From Dirofilaria immitis (lineage: Eukaryota; Nematoda; Chromadorea; Rhabditida; Onchocercidae): a DNA stretch of 64,000 bases. The stretch is from NCBI GenBank assembly GCA_024305405.1, contig JAKNDB010000076.1, forward strand, positions 492,501 to 556,500, written 5' to 3'. Made by a program: the position numbers and the translations under genes. Shown here piece after piece: positions 12,956 to 26,780 of this stretch. Below the pieces are notes generated by a model that searched no databases, was not told the DNA's origin, and saw nothing but the letters and a program-made list of their open reading frames with translations. Numbering within the stretch: position 1 is the first letter of the stretch; every line of letters starts with the position of its first letter.

Positions 12956-15900
12956 ATGGATTCCTTAGGCAACAATGATTCTAATAAAATTCATCTCGAG
13001 CGACGAATTTCTCTTTTTAATGGCTGTGCTATTATTATTGGTGTTATTGTTGGTTCTGGGATATTTGTCAGTCCCAAAGGTTTGATGATTTTTATTTTTC
13101 AGAACATATAAACTAAAAGATATTTTTGAATTTCCAAAAACTTGAAAATTCTGAAAGAATGCTATTATTTTGAAGATTTAGGTATATAAGAGGAAGTAAA
13201 TTATTGTTAAGAGCAAAACCAAGTTTTTTTCACATCTTATTAGAAAATTCTAAAAAAATTTGTAAAATTTTTAGTGATTCCTGTTACTTTTAAGGTGTAC
13301 TTATTGAGTCGGGAAGTGCTGGTTTATCACTGATTATATGGATTTTATCAGGAGCATTTGCCACTATGGGTGCTTTTGTTTATGCTGAACTTGGAACAAC
13401 TATTCCTAAAAGTGGTGGTGAATATGCCTACATCAATGAAGTTGGTGTAAAAGGGAATTGAATAGATATATTCTTTTACTCTTGATTTATTTACAATTAA
13501 TTATTTCGAAACGAATTTTTGACACTTTTTCCAACGATTTGCAAACTTTTTGCCAGGTTTTACTTCCTATCTAACGTTGAGATAATTTAGATTTTCTAAA
13601 ACATCTGTGGAGAGGAATCATTTTTGTTAAAATGTAAAAAAGTTTTAGGCATCCAACCTGTGCATGACAGCAAAGATCTCAAAATGACAAAGAAATTTGA
13701 AAAAAAATTTTTGGTTGAATCAGTTGTTATATAATCACAATTTATTAGTCTTTTAGTAGCAGTTTATGATTAATATTATATAATATTAATAATAATAATA
13801 AAAATATAAATAAAGAAAGCGTGGTGAAAATGAGATAAAAGTTTGTTTAAATTACATATGAGGTCATAGATTGTAATTTCTTTTCTCATCTCTTCTCTTT
13901 ATTATGGACCAAGCTGTAATTTTATAGTTTTATCTTTGGATCTTTGATTTGACAATTTTTGCGCATATTACTATGTTATGTCTTTTACCATTTAAGAAAA
14001 AAGATAAATTATTAAAATGCTGCGATTCTTTTAATTTCTCTTAAAGTAATTAACTTTATGTTACAGGCATTTGGATCTTTACCTGCATTTCTCTTTCTTT
14101 GGGTAGCATTAATTATCATTAATCCAACGTCAAATGCTATTATGGCATTAACATTTGCTCAGTATACGCTTCATCCGTTTTTCAAAATTGCGAATTGCCC
14201 GATAGTGCTGTGAGGTTATTAGCTGCTTGCATCATTTGTATGTTTTAGTTTTGAAAATTATTCTCGCTTATAACTTCCTCTCCTGAACTGATGAATAATT
14301 TATCCTTCGCTGCTAGTACAAACAAAATTTTTTTGTCCTGTGGAGCTTATATTATAGCACAGTTCTGTGGAATAACCATTCTTCATTTTATAGCTCCGAA
14401 CTTCATTTATGAACTGAAATTAGAACTTTAAATGGCATATTTGAAAGATAAAATTTTTAAAAAATATTAAAAATAATGAAAATCCTTTTGGTTGAATATA
14501 CTGCAGGTTTATTAACATTTGTCAATTGCTACAGCGTAAAATGGTCAATGAGGTTGCAGAATATTTTTCTTTGGCCAAAGTGGCTTCCCTTTGTGTCATT
14601 ATCATAGCTGGTTTAATATCGTTGTGTTTGGGTATGAACTTTAATATTATTCCGCATTTGTTTATTTTAATCCGATCTAATTTTAATTTGATTTCTCGAG
14701 ATTGGCAATGATCGAATTGTGAAGCAGAAATAGCTACCAATTGTTTTAGATTGTAACTTGCTAACCTTTATGTCATATTAATCGACAGAACAAAGCAAAT
14801 TGAAATAATAAAGTCTAAATAGTAGCTAATCTCTTTTCAGCCTTATTTAAATTTTATGAGCAGTAATGAATGAATTGTTTCAGGTAATGCAGAACATTTG
14901 GAACCAACGAAATTGTTTGAAGGAACACAAACAAATCCTAGTCATATAGCATTGGCTTTCTATTCAGGTGTATTCTCATTTAGTGGATGGTAATAATTTT
15001 CATTTTAGAACATTCTCTTATCTTGATACTCCAATTTTTTTAATTTCCGATTTTAACAAAATTTTAGATTTCTCTTTTCATTAACTGAAAAAAAAAAACG
15101 CAATTTCCCGAAGTATTCGTTTTACTCCTTTTAGCTTTTTCCGTTTAATCATACAGTTTTTTCAGGAATTCATTAAATTTCGTAACAGAAGAGCTTATCA
15201 ATCCGCATAAGTAAGCTCGCACTTTTAAATTAGTTTCCAAAACAATATACATATGTATGATTGTAGTAAAAGAGTTATGTTTATGTTTCTACTAAATTAA
15301 TATGGAGAAATAAGCAAGATGCTAGATCTCCACTGCAACTTTTCTTGAAAATATGATTGTTTCAAAAATAAGGAAAAGAATTCAAATGCTGAAGCTCATT
15401 CACAGATAATTTGAAACTGAAGATTGGAAGATCACAATTTTATTTATATTTCAGGAATCTGCCCCGAGCAATTATGATTTCGTTATTCTCAGTAACAGCT
15501 ATATATATGCTGGTTAATGTTGCATATTTTGCTGTCTTATCCGTACCAGAAATCCTTGATTCAACCGCTGTTGCACTAACTTTTGCAGAAGTAACTATGG
15601 GTCAATTTGCGTCAATAATGCCAATATTTGTTGCGATTTCATGTGCCGGTGGTCTGAATAGTATCATTTTTTCAGCAAGTCGAATGTTCTTTGTTGGTGC
15701 CAGGTTTAATATGTATTTCAAAACTTTCAAATTTTTTTCTCCCAACATCTGAAAAAAATCTCCCGCCATATGAAGCTTAATTATGAAGCGATTCTGTACC
15801 AAAAATATCTATGCAAATAAAGTAATCAATTTTGTGGTCTTTTATGATACAACTCTTCGAACTCTATGAAATTCTCGAACTCACCTTGTTGGATGAGACA

Positions 15901-16924
15901 CCTTGCTCATCTTGTTGCAATGTGATATACATTTGCATCTTATTTGATTTATTACCTGAAAAAAGTGGACTTTTCGTGTTCATAATAAAAATATCTATTA
16001 AACTCTGGATGCTGTTCACTTTAAAATCAAAATCAAAAAATTCTTTAGGGATGGACGGTTGCCAGAATTACTTTCGATGATTTCCATAAATTATTTGACG
16101 CCATTACCATCACTGCTTATTCTTGGCATCTTGTCGCTACTGATGCTAATTACTTCAGACATTTATTTGCTCATTAATTACGTAACATTTACTGAAGCAT
16201 TCGTTATCGCACTTTCCGTTGGCGGTCTGATCAAATTGCGATTAACTCAACCTAATATCCATCGACCAATCAAGGTAAAAAGTAAATTCCTTTTTCTGAC
16301 GCGTAGAAAGCTCTCTCATTTCATTCGTCCTATTAAAAATAGTTTGAAATCATATCATTTTCTTGATAATAGAAAAACAATTATAACGTAATTATTGATG
16401 CGAGATTACTTCAAAAAAGGCGAAAAACTTTTTCTCATGAATTTTCTCTTTCGTTAATGTTATGGATAAGCAATATAGATAGTTTCCTAATATAAATTTA
16501 GTCTTTTAAAATTTCTCATAGATGATTTACAGTGAAATTTCAGCAAAATATTCTGTTCCCAGCAACTTTTTTGATTATATGCATTGCACTACTGATGTTG
16601 CCATTTTTCACACAGTCCGATGAGCTTATTATTGGAGTTTTAATCATTCTTGCCGGTGTTCCGTTTTATTTCCTTTTCCTATTTTGGAAAAATAAACCAG
16701 CTTGTTTATATAAGCCTTGGAGTAAGTTATCTTTGTTTATACTTTATATCTTAAATCGGAAGACAAAAAGCGAAAAATTTTTTTAATGAGTCCGGTAAAT
16801 AACTTATACAAAAATAGAAAGTGGACATTTTTTACAACTTTTTAAATTTTGATATATTCTAGTTTCAATGACGCATGTAATCCAGAAATTACTTTATTGT
16901 GTTCCAGAAGAGAAAGCAAATTGA
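12956..16924 (+). CDS. SLC7/LAT-type amino acid transporter light chain
   Basis: Twelve-helix amino acid exchanger of the plasma membrane. Ten exons: 12956-13079, 13295-13440, 14067-14237, 14507-14631, 14884-14989, 15166-15210, 15455-15703, 16049-16274, 16544-16721, 16863-16924; about 477 residues, as expected for LAT light chains. Helix 1 carries the unwound substrate motif in [14 protein letters not shown]. Other family blocks are [33 protein letters not shown]-like [20 protein letters not shown] and the C-terminal PNIHRPIK block. A cysteine in IANCPDS, just before helix 4, matches the residue that bonds to the SLC3 heavy chain in human LAT1. Exon 3 is one base short at the C run 14198-14200 and exon 4 at the T run 14564-14568; frames before and after match the family. 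I chose the ATG at 12956 because the upstream in-frame extension is unlike the family. Substrate not determined. Confidence 0.92.
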
Positions 16925-17634
16925 TTAAAAAAATTTCCGCCAATATTATACTTCCTTTTTCCTTGTTGCAAACGATGTAGGTTACAAAGAGTTACAATAA
17001 ATTTTCACTATAACTTAATTGTCTTTTTCTGTGTTACAAAGAGTTACAATAAATTCTCACTATAACTTAATTGTCTTTTTCTGTATTTTTCAAAAAAGAG
17101 TAATGCATCCAGAAGCTTCAATTATAAATAATACTTTAATTGAAGTTTTAAATCTCAAAAATGTGCAGATTCTTATTATAAAATATTTCTCAAATTTAGT
17201 TTCTCAGTTTTTTTTCAAAGGAATTAATTAATAAAGTTTGATTAATCATATCATATAATTATAAAGCAATTATGCCCAACATAAATTAGCCATTTATTCA
17301 TGCTGTTGGAGGCTGAACTCATTTAAATTGGGATTTTAGAATAATGTTATTAAATGATTTATGTTTACGGAATCATAAGAACAATATTGACGGTGATACA
17401 TAAACTGATGGATTATAACTATTAGTATTTGAATATGAAAGATTTTTGTTTTAATTTTCGTCCGACTCTGAACTATTTCTTGATCTATCGATGAAAGTCC
17501 ATTATTTTTTCGTCTTTACCAGTGCCTGTTCAGCGTTATAATCTGAACCATTATATTATACAAATTAGATTTCTTCAGAATCTCACAATCATAATGCTCT
17601 AGTGATTATGATATATTAATTTTTACAACATCAT
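16925..17634. other. convergent intergenic gap
   Basis: Shared 3' flank of the transporter (+) and the b561 reductase (-). Apart from a 52-bp tandem duplication I see only A+T-rich sequence. Both 3' UTRs must lie here. Confidence 0.55.
16981..17084 (+). repeat. 52-bp tandem duplication
   Basis: The unit at 16981-17032 (starts GTTACAAAGAGTTACAATAA) is repeated directly at 17033-17084 with a single T/C difference. The near identity suggests a recent duplication or an assembly duplication in the 3' flank of the transporter. Confidence 0.92.
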
Positions 17635-20600
17635 TCACATCGAAGCTAACATTAGTATCATCATCACAATAGTGATCAGTGCACCCATTACACTGAATGC
17701 CATCACAACCAGCACCATCAGTTTCTTAGTCTGCAAATTTTATAGTTAAGCTTAAAGAAGTTTAGAATTTAAGATTTTTTGAGATAAATTAAAGAGGTTT
17801 AGAATTTAAGATTTTTTGAGATAAATTGTTACCATCATCTATAGAGATAAATTGTTACCATCATCTATAAAAGTTCCATCATTTATAAAAAGAAAGAGGG
17901 AGAGATAATCGACTGACCTTGTCATTTTCTTTGGCTTTTGTTATAACAATTTGTTCCCGATGACAATGTCGTTCAGCATAAGAAACTGTTGTGTTTTGCT
18001 TCCCTTTCAGAGAATTTATTTTCTTCAATTTTATTTGATTACAAAGCTTGAAAATAATGCTCAGTTGATTACTGGAACAGCTTTGAGTAAAAGGATCCGC
18101 GCGCAGCAGAAATGTGTAGTAATTTCAGGCACAAAAACACCCACTAATACTAATGTTTATTAAAATTTAAAATCCTTCAAAAATTCGGAAATTAAAACAA
18201 AAGGAATTTTACGCATCTCTAATTACAACTAGAATGTCTTTTTTTTTCAATATTAAGAATAATTTTTAAAAAAGATACCATTGTAAGGAAAAGTAGAAGT
18301 ATTATTGAAATAAGATAAGTGGCATAGAAAAGAATGGCAGCCCATCTGGCGATCCAGAGACGAAAGAAGATGACAGATAAAACGATTGCAGTCTCTGAAA
18401 TGTTCGAATAATTCAGTGTTTGTTTATTTGTATTTTAGCGAAAGGAATTTTTATGCTTGTAGTTCGCCAAAGGCTAGCTCATTATGGTGCACAAGGAAAT
18501 TCCATTATTTATAACCATTTATTTGAAATGGTAGCATAATTTTTCAACCAGAATATTCTTAATTAGAATCAGAATAACTTTTGAAAGTGATCTAGTATTG
18601 CCAATGAAAATGTTCATTGAGCTTATATCATGAACTTGTTTTATTCTATATTTTTGTTTTTCGTTATAAAAATTCAGTATTCCGAAAAGTAAAAGATGAG
18701 AAAGAAGAAAGGATCATGAAAATAAGACACTTTATACACCATATACAAAAACCAATTCAACGGAACATCTAACACTGACATTATGATTCGTTGTAGATTA
18801 TTATTAAGAATGTCTAATATTCAATAAGACTACTGAATATTTCTAATTTTTTAAAATCAGAGAAAAATTATCTCCTCCTCTATTCGAGATTGCAATTAAT
18901 GAACAATCACGAATTGAAATGTAGGACTTACGAGCTAGTAAGAAAGCTAGAAAGCCAATAATGCGATGCGGCCAAGTAAATAGGATACGATATTTGGACT
19001 GTTGATCACAACGCAGCAAAGCATTTATTGGTTGAATCAGCATTACACTAATAGCAATTGCACCGATCTTCAATATACTTTTAGAAGACTTTTTATTTAA
19101 ATTCCTTCAATTTTTACTTAAATTAGGCTTCATTTTTAGCTGATTAGTGATGCACTGTTTATAACATATAAGATCCCATTTTATTTAATGAAGGTCGTTG
19201 CATTTGATAGTAATGGAACATTATGTTTTATTCACCTGCTTCCAGTAAAGAAGTGTTAAGCAATCACAGTATATATCACTAAATCATTGCTGATAATATT
19301 TTATACGTAACAATAAAGAGAGATATTGCGAATCTCTTAATCGCTACAAAACTTTTTTAAGTCCTTAGTATTTAAGTCATTACCTAAATCGATAAAATAA
19401 TCAATTGGTATGATTAGCTCTAAAGAAACTAACAATGGAATGAAATGCCCCAGCAGAAAGATTTCGTTCAGTAGATTTGCTAACTGATGGCCCGGTCCAT
19501 CGCCATTCTTTTCCAATAAATATTAGCAAAACAGAAATAAGAGTTAAAATGACTGCTAGATAATTCATCGTGCTATGTATCTGAAATTTAGTATATCTTT
19601 TGTTTTTGCAAAAATTGCTAAACTCTATCTATTGATGAATTTGATGAGTCTAAATGATACAAGAAGGAAATAAACTTTCAGAATGCAAAGATATTCATCG
19701 CTCTTCATAATCCATTGAAAAATAAAAGATATTTTCTTCATATCTGCCAATAGAATCCAAAATGTTTCTCGGAATAAAAGTCGGAAGTAACATCTGATGA
19801 GTTTACTATAATTTCATAATTATTATGATAAGTGAACTTACGCAAAACCATGTCTTCAAACCGAGAGGCCTAACTTCAGGCCAGTGTTCTCGAAGATATC
19901 GTGCTGCAGCAATTGCTGAAGGAATTAGCCACATCCATCCCACAAGCATTAACAATCCTGAAATTTTGGTTTCAATTAGTTCTCGTCAAAGTCAAGTTCT
20001 CGAAGTTCCCAAAAGATATTTGAAAAAGAATTAAAATTAGAAAATCCTTGAATTGAATGACATGATTTATGATTAGTCAATAAATTATTTAAAAGACAAT
20101 TTATGTTTAAGGATTATATTGTTTGAAATCCTGGCAATACATGCCATGTATGATAACCAATTTACGATTCGTTCGTGGCTTAACTGGTACTAATTGTGTA
20201 TTTTTCCCGCTAGCAACATTTACTGGTGTTGAAATAAAAATCAGGAAATCTTTGGAACGTTCATCCAATGAGTGAATCCCCAATTCTGAAATTTGAAATT
20301 GATCCTAAAAGAAGTGAAGGTATCAAAGAAGCATTGATTATCTCTGATCGCCACTCTGATCTTCAGAGCAATAAAATCATTTTTAAAAAGATAATGGATC
20401 ATAGAAATTGTTTGATATTTTCCGCCTATTTATGTCAAGCAATTGAATTAATGAAATACATGTCGAGCTTATCATGAATGCTAATTATTTCAATATTTTT
20501 TAAATGATTATCAGGTAATCTCGCTTGTTAACTTGACAATAGTAAAATCTAACTGTTAAAAAAGGGACTGGTAGGTAATAATTGCCTACCTTCATATTTG

Positions 20601-21940
20601 CTAGTTTCTCCATATGCCAGAAGCAAATAATAAGTATGGTTCAGATGTGGTACATGCGCCTTTTGATCTGCTTCATCTGGCATAATCTTTTGCCGAAATT
20701 TGCAGTAAATTGAATTAGACGAGTGATTGGCTTGCAACAGCTCTATATATTTTGCAGCATTCTGAAGGACAAAATTCGCTATGGTGAGAGGAACGTTTAA
20801 TTTCAGGAGTGTAAAAGACGGCCTATTTAATTTGCAATCCCTAAAATTTTAATCGAAAAGAAGAGAGTAAATGAAAATGTTCTCAAAAATCATGGTAACA
20901 AAATTCGAAGGGATATCACTTGATTTCATTTTATTTCATTTTTACATTCCTTAAGTGATATCAGGCATATATATAATGAATATCTCGAATAGAACTAGTT
21001 AAAAATAAGACAAATATTGTAGCGAAGTAAAAGATCGAGTTTCAAGCTAGTGAAGAAGTTAAAGAATTAAAAGAAGAATAGATAATGTCAAAGAAGACTT
21101 CACACTCTATTTTGTGTCTTGTATGTAACGGATGATTTACTATAATTGAAGCTTACTTCCATCGTTAAATTCAACGGTATATTACGTTTTCCATCATTTT
21201 GAGATAGAAATACGTTCATTTGATTCATTTCATTGAAGCTACAATGAGTTACACTATCGTTGCCCTGCAAAATTAAAAAAAAAAAATTTCAACTTAATAG
21301 TTTTGATAAGTTTGTTAAGATAATGAACTATCGTCATAATTGTACATAATTTAAGGCCAATTTCTTATAGCATAATTGCTTAGATTTCAAAACACAATTG
21401 TACATTTATTATTTCTAATCGAACTAATGTCAGAAGCAGAATTGACCATTTGAGTATCTTCGGAGAAACCAACTGCTGCATAATTAGTATCAGGATTTGT
21501 TGTATTGTAAAACAATTCTATAACTACCCATTCATCTGGCTGTGTTGTATAACTAATGATTTTTTCACAATTTCCTTTCCCTTCACAATGTTCCGAAACA
21601 AATATGCAGGTCTGAAAATGGAAACTTTGTAGAATAGAATGCTACTTAAATGAATATGAAATACGATATTTTTATTAATTCAATATGAGAGTCTAACTAG
21701 TGTCTGAAGAAAAAAAAACCTTAATATTTTTATAGAGAATTATTAGAAGATTCAGACTTCAAAGACCAAAACCAAAACTTTAATTTATTTACTCTCCAGT
21801 CTTTTTTAACTGCAAGTAATACGAAAATTCGAAAAGTAACTTACCTTACTTTTTCGACATTCGCTCAAATCAAGCTGCGAAGAACAAATGGCAATGAATG
21901 TAGCAATAATGACGATTACTGATGATTTTGTAATATTCAT
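17635..21940 (-). CDS. DOMON plus cytochrome b561 reductase (FRRS1-like)
   Basis: Predicted membrane haem protein that moves electrons across a membrane, as ferric-chelate reductase 1 relatives are thought to do. Eleven exons: 21940-21845, 21611-21447, 21264-21157, 20761-20590, 20222-20145, 19957-19842, 19580-19434, 19067-18932, 18394-18279, 18046-17918, 17730-17635; about 452 residues with no frame break. Residues 1-22 form a signal peptide (ITKSSVIVIIATFIAIC). Exons 2-4 form the DOMON domain (YAAVGFSEDTQM, then GNDSVTHC). Exons 5-9 form the b561 helices with four conserved histidines, in VIIHGLLM, CIHSTMNY, AFHSIIGA and TWPHRIIG, which in this family hold two haems. A final helix (exon 11) closes the protein. 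Exon 5 appears to end at a GC donor. The start of exon 10 is my least certain boundary. Iron as substrate is family inference. Confidence 0.88.
17760..17869 (+). repeat. two adjoining tandem duplications in intron 10 of the b561 gene
   Basis: A 31-bp unit (starts GTTTAGAATTTAAGATTTTT) occurs at 17760-17790 and 17797-17827. Overlapping its end, a 26-bp unit (starts GAGATAAATTGTTACCATCA) occurs back to back at 17818-17843 and 17844-17869. Confidence 0.9.
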
Positions 21941-24900
21941 ATCTTCTTATAATACGAATTTTTGACAGCTTGTTTATAACAAAATTCTTCCTTTTTATTA
22001 ACAAAAAAATGATTTTTATTTTTATCTTGTTACCAATTCTTGCTGGAAACTTTTTCACGTAATTAAACCAATTTTAAAATTTATTTCAAAAGCATTAATG
22101 CAATATAAATTTAATTAATGTTAGACAAGATTAATTAAATTGGGTAAGATTAAAGTGCTACTGTCTTAATCATGTCCAGTAATTTTTGTAGCAACTTTAG
22201 CTGTTTTCATTATAATCATAAATTTTCACTAGCAAATTTTCGGAATTATTAATGATAGTATCAATTTAAAGAAAAATCGAGAATCTCCCAGGAAGATAAT
22301 ACTAAGTTGGTAGAAAATAAAGCTTGGCTATAAAGCATATCGCAGAAAACGAATTTCATTTAAGCATGAGTAAAACTTAATAATCGATCCTTTTCTTTAT
22401 ATCATACATCAATCAAAAATAAGCTTTTTGCATTTTTATATTTTAACAAGTAGGTCCTTAGTTTTCACATTAAAATTTTTGTATTAAACTATTTAAGAGG
22501 TATATGGGTTTTGAACAAAATCAACAATGTGAACAATTAAATAAATTTCCATTTGAAATATAAATGAAAAATCATAAATAAGTATTGACATTGAAATTTG
22601 CACAGAAATCATTAAATCTACCGGAGATAAAAAGCAAGCAATTTTAAGCTGCTCAATAATAAGTGTAATTAAGCATGTATAAGAATCTAATATGATTAAT
22701 TAATTATGTACGAGAATTATACTGAAGAACTCGTTCCCAATTTTATCTATTTCAAAATTATGGAATACTTTTCTAGTGAGTAAATAATAAAAGATGGAGA
22801 ATACAAGGATAAATAGCAGACGAATCCTTTTTAAATAAAATAAAAAGAAATTCAACTTTAAAATACGGGAATTTTCATTTGTTTATTTTAAATTTTCTTT
22901 CCTTTCCAATATTATAGCTTCTTTTTCATTTTCCAGTAAAAGATATTGCAAACAATGAATAAATTTATTTAAGAATGAGTAAAATTAAAAAAATATATAT
23001 TTATATATTAAAGTTTAGCTCGTAAAGAAGATAGAAGAAGAGCACTGAGAAAGAAATGAAGAAAACAAGAAATATAACTCGCGAATAGAAAAATTTCCGG
23101 TAAAAATGATTTCCAGTTAATTAGAAAAAATAAATGTGAAAAATGATTGATTTCTAGAGAAAAATTTCACAATTAAAAATATATTAATAATTTTTCTTCC
23201 ATACACACTTCGATAATATTGAGATTTAGAGGAACTTTTCTTCTGCCTTTTAGATTTTCAGTTAATAATTCTCATACTATTTCGAAAATAATTGTTCTCT
23301 CCTTCGCTATGAATCATTTTGTCATGAACCCTGAGATTGCAATGTGTTCTAGAAATGAACGACAATTCGATTTAGATTAAAGAACCAGAATAAAGCTTGA
23401 TTACCCCGTTTTTGGCTTATGATAAACATTCTTGATGCCATGGAAATATAAACTTTACCTTCACTTACTATACTTTTTATATACTTGCACTTACATGAAA
23501 AACTTCGAAGCAGAGGAAGAATAGCTCATAAAAATGAGCACTCTTTAATCCGTGGTTTAAGTTCCTTTGTCGCATAAAATTTACAAATCATTTGCGATTA
23601 ATCAATATCACCTAACAAATAATAATCGTATTTTGAAAGAATAGACAAGACATAAACTTCAGGAGTAAAATTTTATGTTTTATTAAATATAACATCTCAT
23701 ATGCAAAAAAAGACCCGGAACAATGACTTCGAACATAGGTTTTCTTCCTTTCAAATGCTAAATTAATTTTTAGAAATTGTTAAAAAATAAACTTTTTCAA
23801 ATTACGAAATATAAAATCGGGAAGGGAACTTCTCAAACCACTACCAATGCACTTTTGTATGCTAATTAATTAATAAACAGTTTAAAAAAATTGAGGGAAT
23901 AATTTTTTGGCAATCAGCAATAATATTTTAAATGGTTTTCGACGACTTTATTATACATTTCACACAAAGGAAATAGTCATAGATTTGAAATCAGCATGGA
24001 ATAATGATTTCTTTATATCATAAGTGAAATAACTGACATAGCATAATCAAATTTACAATGATTTTCGTTAAAGGTATGAAAACCAGATAAGCGGGAAATA
24101 GAAGGAAATCTATATCTGTCAAATTTCATCTTCGATTGTTTTCGAATCCATAAATAATTCTGCTAGAATTAATATGATTTAAAAAATCATACTATCTTGG
24201 TATATTATAAAAATCATAAATATGATGCCATCTTTAAAAAATTGTTGTTAACATATCAAATTCATTAGAAAATAGTATGTGATATGTGATGTATCATTAT
24301 CAGCATAATTGCAATTTTAAAGTTTTGCATTCGCTAAGATCAAAAATCATTGATTATTCAATCTAAAAAATAAATAGAAGGATGTTATAAGTGATAAAAG
24401 ACGATGGAAGAATGATATCGATATGGAACAATTAGCTAACTCTCAACAAATATACAATACGTGCTCAAAATAGAAAAGTATGACAAAATACAAATGTCAA
24501 TAAAATGAAAAATCACTTAATGCAGTAAGGTAACAGTCTGTCGTTACATTGCTATGTACTGATAAACAAAAAATAATCTAAATATGAAAAAGATGGAAAT
24601 ATAAGATATCATCGCTAGGACAGAATGATCTGAAACATTATGTATCTGCGATAGTTGTAAGAAATGAAGAAATTACAATCAACTTCAATTCAAACTGAAC
24701 AAATCATCAAGCGAACAATCACAAATACGGAAGATTTGGAAGTAAGCATTTGATAATAACAACAACAACTACTACTACGGAATTACGTTTTCGCTTTGTC
24801 GTTCTTATTGATAAACCCACCCCTTTGACATATTGATCGTGACCGTGAAATGAGGAACTGACTGTACTCATCATTTATCAAACAGAACTTGTTTATTAGA

Positions 24901-26780
24901 TAAATATATGCCTTCAAGCAGCATATCATTTCCATTGGTCAGCACTACTATTTCATAATCAGTAAATGATTAATGATCTTCTTAATTTTCTGACAGATCA
25001 ATAACATAAACATATACAAAATAGAGAAATATGATTTCATGGTTATGAAACTGACTTTAGTCATAACAGCAATAACAGTAAATTTCAAAATTTCTCTTAT
25101 GACAAAAAACTTGAAATGGTGGATATTTAATATTAGAAGTTTTTAAACTCCTCCAATATCATAATAATAAATAATACATTAATTTTGCTTTTCTTTATCA
25201 GAAGCATAGTAATTACAGATTCATTCAATACTTATAACCTACTGTATAACAATTTCATCAGTATTTCAATAACAGAAATAAACTTACAGTTTGTAATGCA
25301 TTCTAAAAAAATTATCTCAAAATCAAAATTATCCGTTCTCAAATTATCACAAAAAAATATTATGCAAGGTGTTAACATGTTACTAATAGTGCTGATCTGA
25401 ATACATATAGTTACTTGATCCTTCAAATTCTTCATTAAATTAACAACTTCCAGTGATTACTTCATTACAAAATACGACTTGATTAGTCGCAAATAACTAG
25501 AACCGTTTAATTTTTATTTGTAAAATTAATAAGTTCTCCTCTCATTTTAACATTTTTTGAAATTATTCCTAATTTTACAAGTTTTTCAAAATCCGAAATA
25601 TGTGTGCAGCCACAAGCGTGTGTGCCGCCGATTTAATCATATAATTGAACTTTTTCTCATTTTTGTTTTTCCAATTTTTTCTCACATGAAATATCTCTAT
25701 CACAATACTTTTCTAAAACATTTTAAAACACGCTTAATAAAGATTTCGCTACCAGCAAGACGATTTAGCCAAAGTCCTGTCGTGAAATATTTTTTAAATC
25801 TTCCACATAATGCTTCACCACAGTGAAACAATTAATAAATAATAAACTGCATTAATCAAAACTTTGAAACTTTTTAAGACTCAGATTTTTTCCAATATGA
25901 TGTTCTTCTTCATAACAAATTTATCATGAATCTTCTAGTTCCATCTGCTTAGTAAAGTCAATTGCCACCAATAAGTGGAATAGTACTACGTAAACAATGA
26001 GTTTCATTAATCTTTGAAAATGCTAAATTTTATTCTACTTTTCAAAAATCTTCAGCCATTTATACTGCTTTATTACTAATTCCAATCATATTGTACACAG
26101 ATAAATGATATGATTCGAAACGTTTCATTTATAGATGATTCATCGGCTACAGTTGCAATATATCCTATAATCTAACCATCTACAAAAATATCCACAAACA
26201 GAACTAAAAGCAAGTAAAAATCATTACAGACCAAAGATTATAACCAAAGAAAATTTGATGAAAAGAAAATGAAACAGTTATATTAACTAAGATAAATCAA
26301 AACAGCAATCAAATACGAGGAAAATCTATTCTCAAAAACAGCAATCAAATACGAGGAAAATCTATTCAGCAAAAAAGCATATCTAAATATAAGTGAATCA
26401 GAAACTTTTTGAAAAAATTCAAAGTCTCCCTAAAAAAGAGTAACCGATGCGATGAATCCATTGTCCATTACCTGCAAATATTAAAAATTTCGAAATAAAA
26501 TTCTGAAGTCAAAAAAGCAAGTAGCACTACTTTTTACTCAAATGGTTAAAAAACAATTAAGTAGTACTACTTCTTTAGCTCAAACCGGTTTTATGAACTA
26601 ATTTTATTAAATAACGATTTCACCAAATAAGAAAGATAGCACATGAACCGGTTTTATTAAAATTGATGATTTCATCGAACAAGAGTAGGCAGTACTGCTC
26701 ACATTAAAAATGTTAAAGTCATATAACCAAATGGTCAGGAGAGGATTAATTAGTAAAATTAATAAGATTTCAATTTTCAT
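21941..26780. other. large intergenic region, no gene seen
   Basis: About 4.8 kb between the 5' end of the b561 gene and the 3' end of the PHAF1 gene. Very A+T-rich on both strands, with stops everywhere and no motif I recognise. It includes an identical 33-bp tandem duplication at 26299-26367. At about 26520-26690 there are diverged repeats with GTAGCACTACT-type and ACCGGTTTTAT words. Confidence 0.5.
26299..26367 (+). repeat. 33-bp tandem duplication
   Basis: The segment at 26299-26331 (AAAACAGCAATCAAATACGA and on) is repeated identically at 26335-26367, a 36-bp period. Confidence 0.9.
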
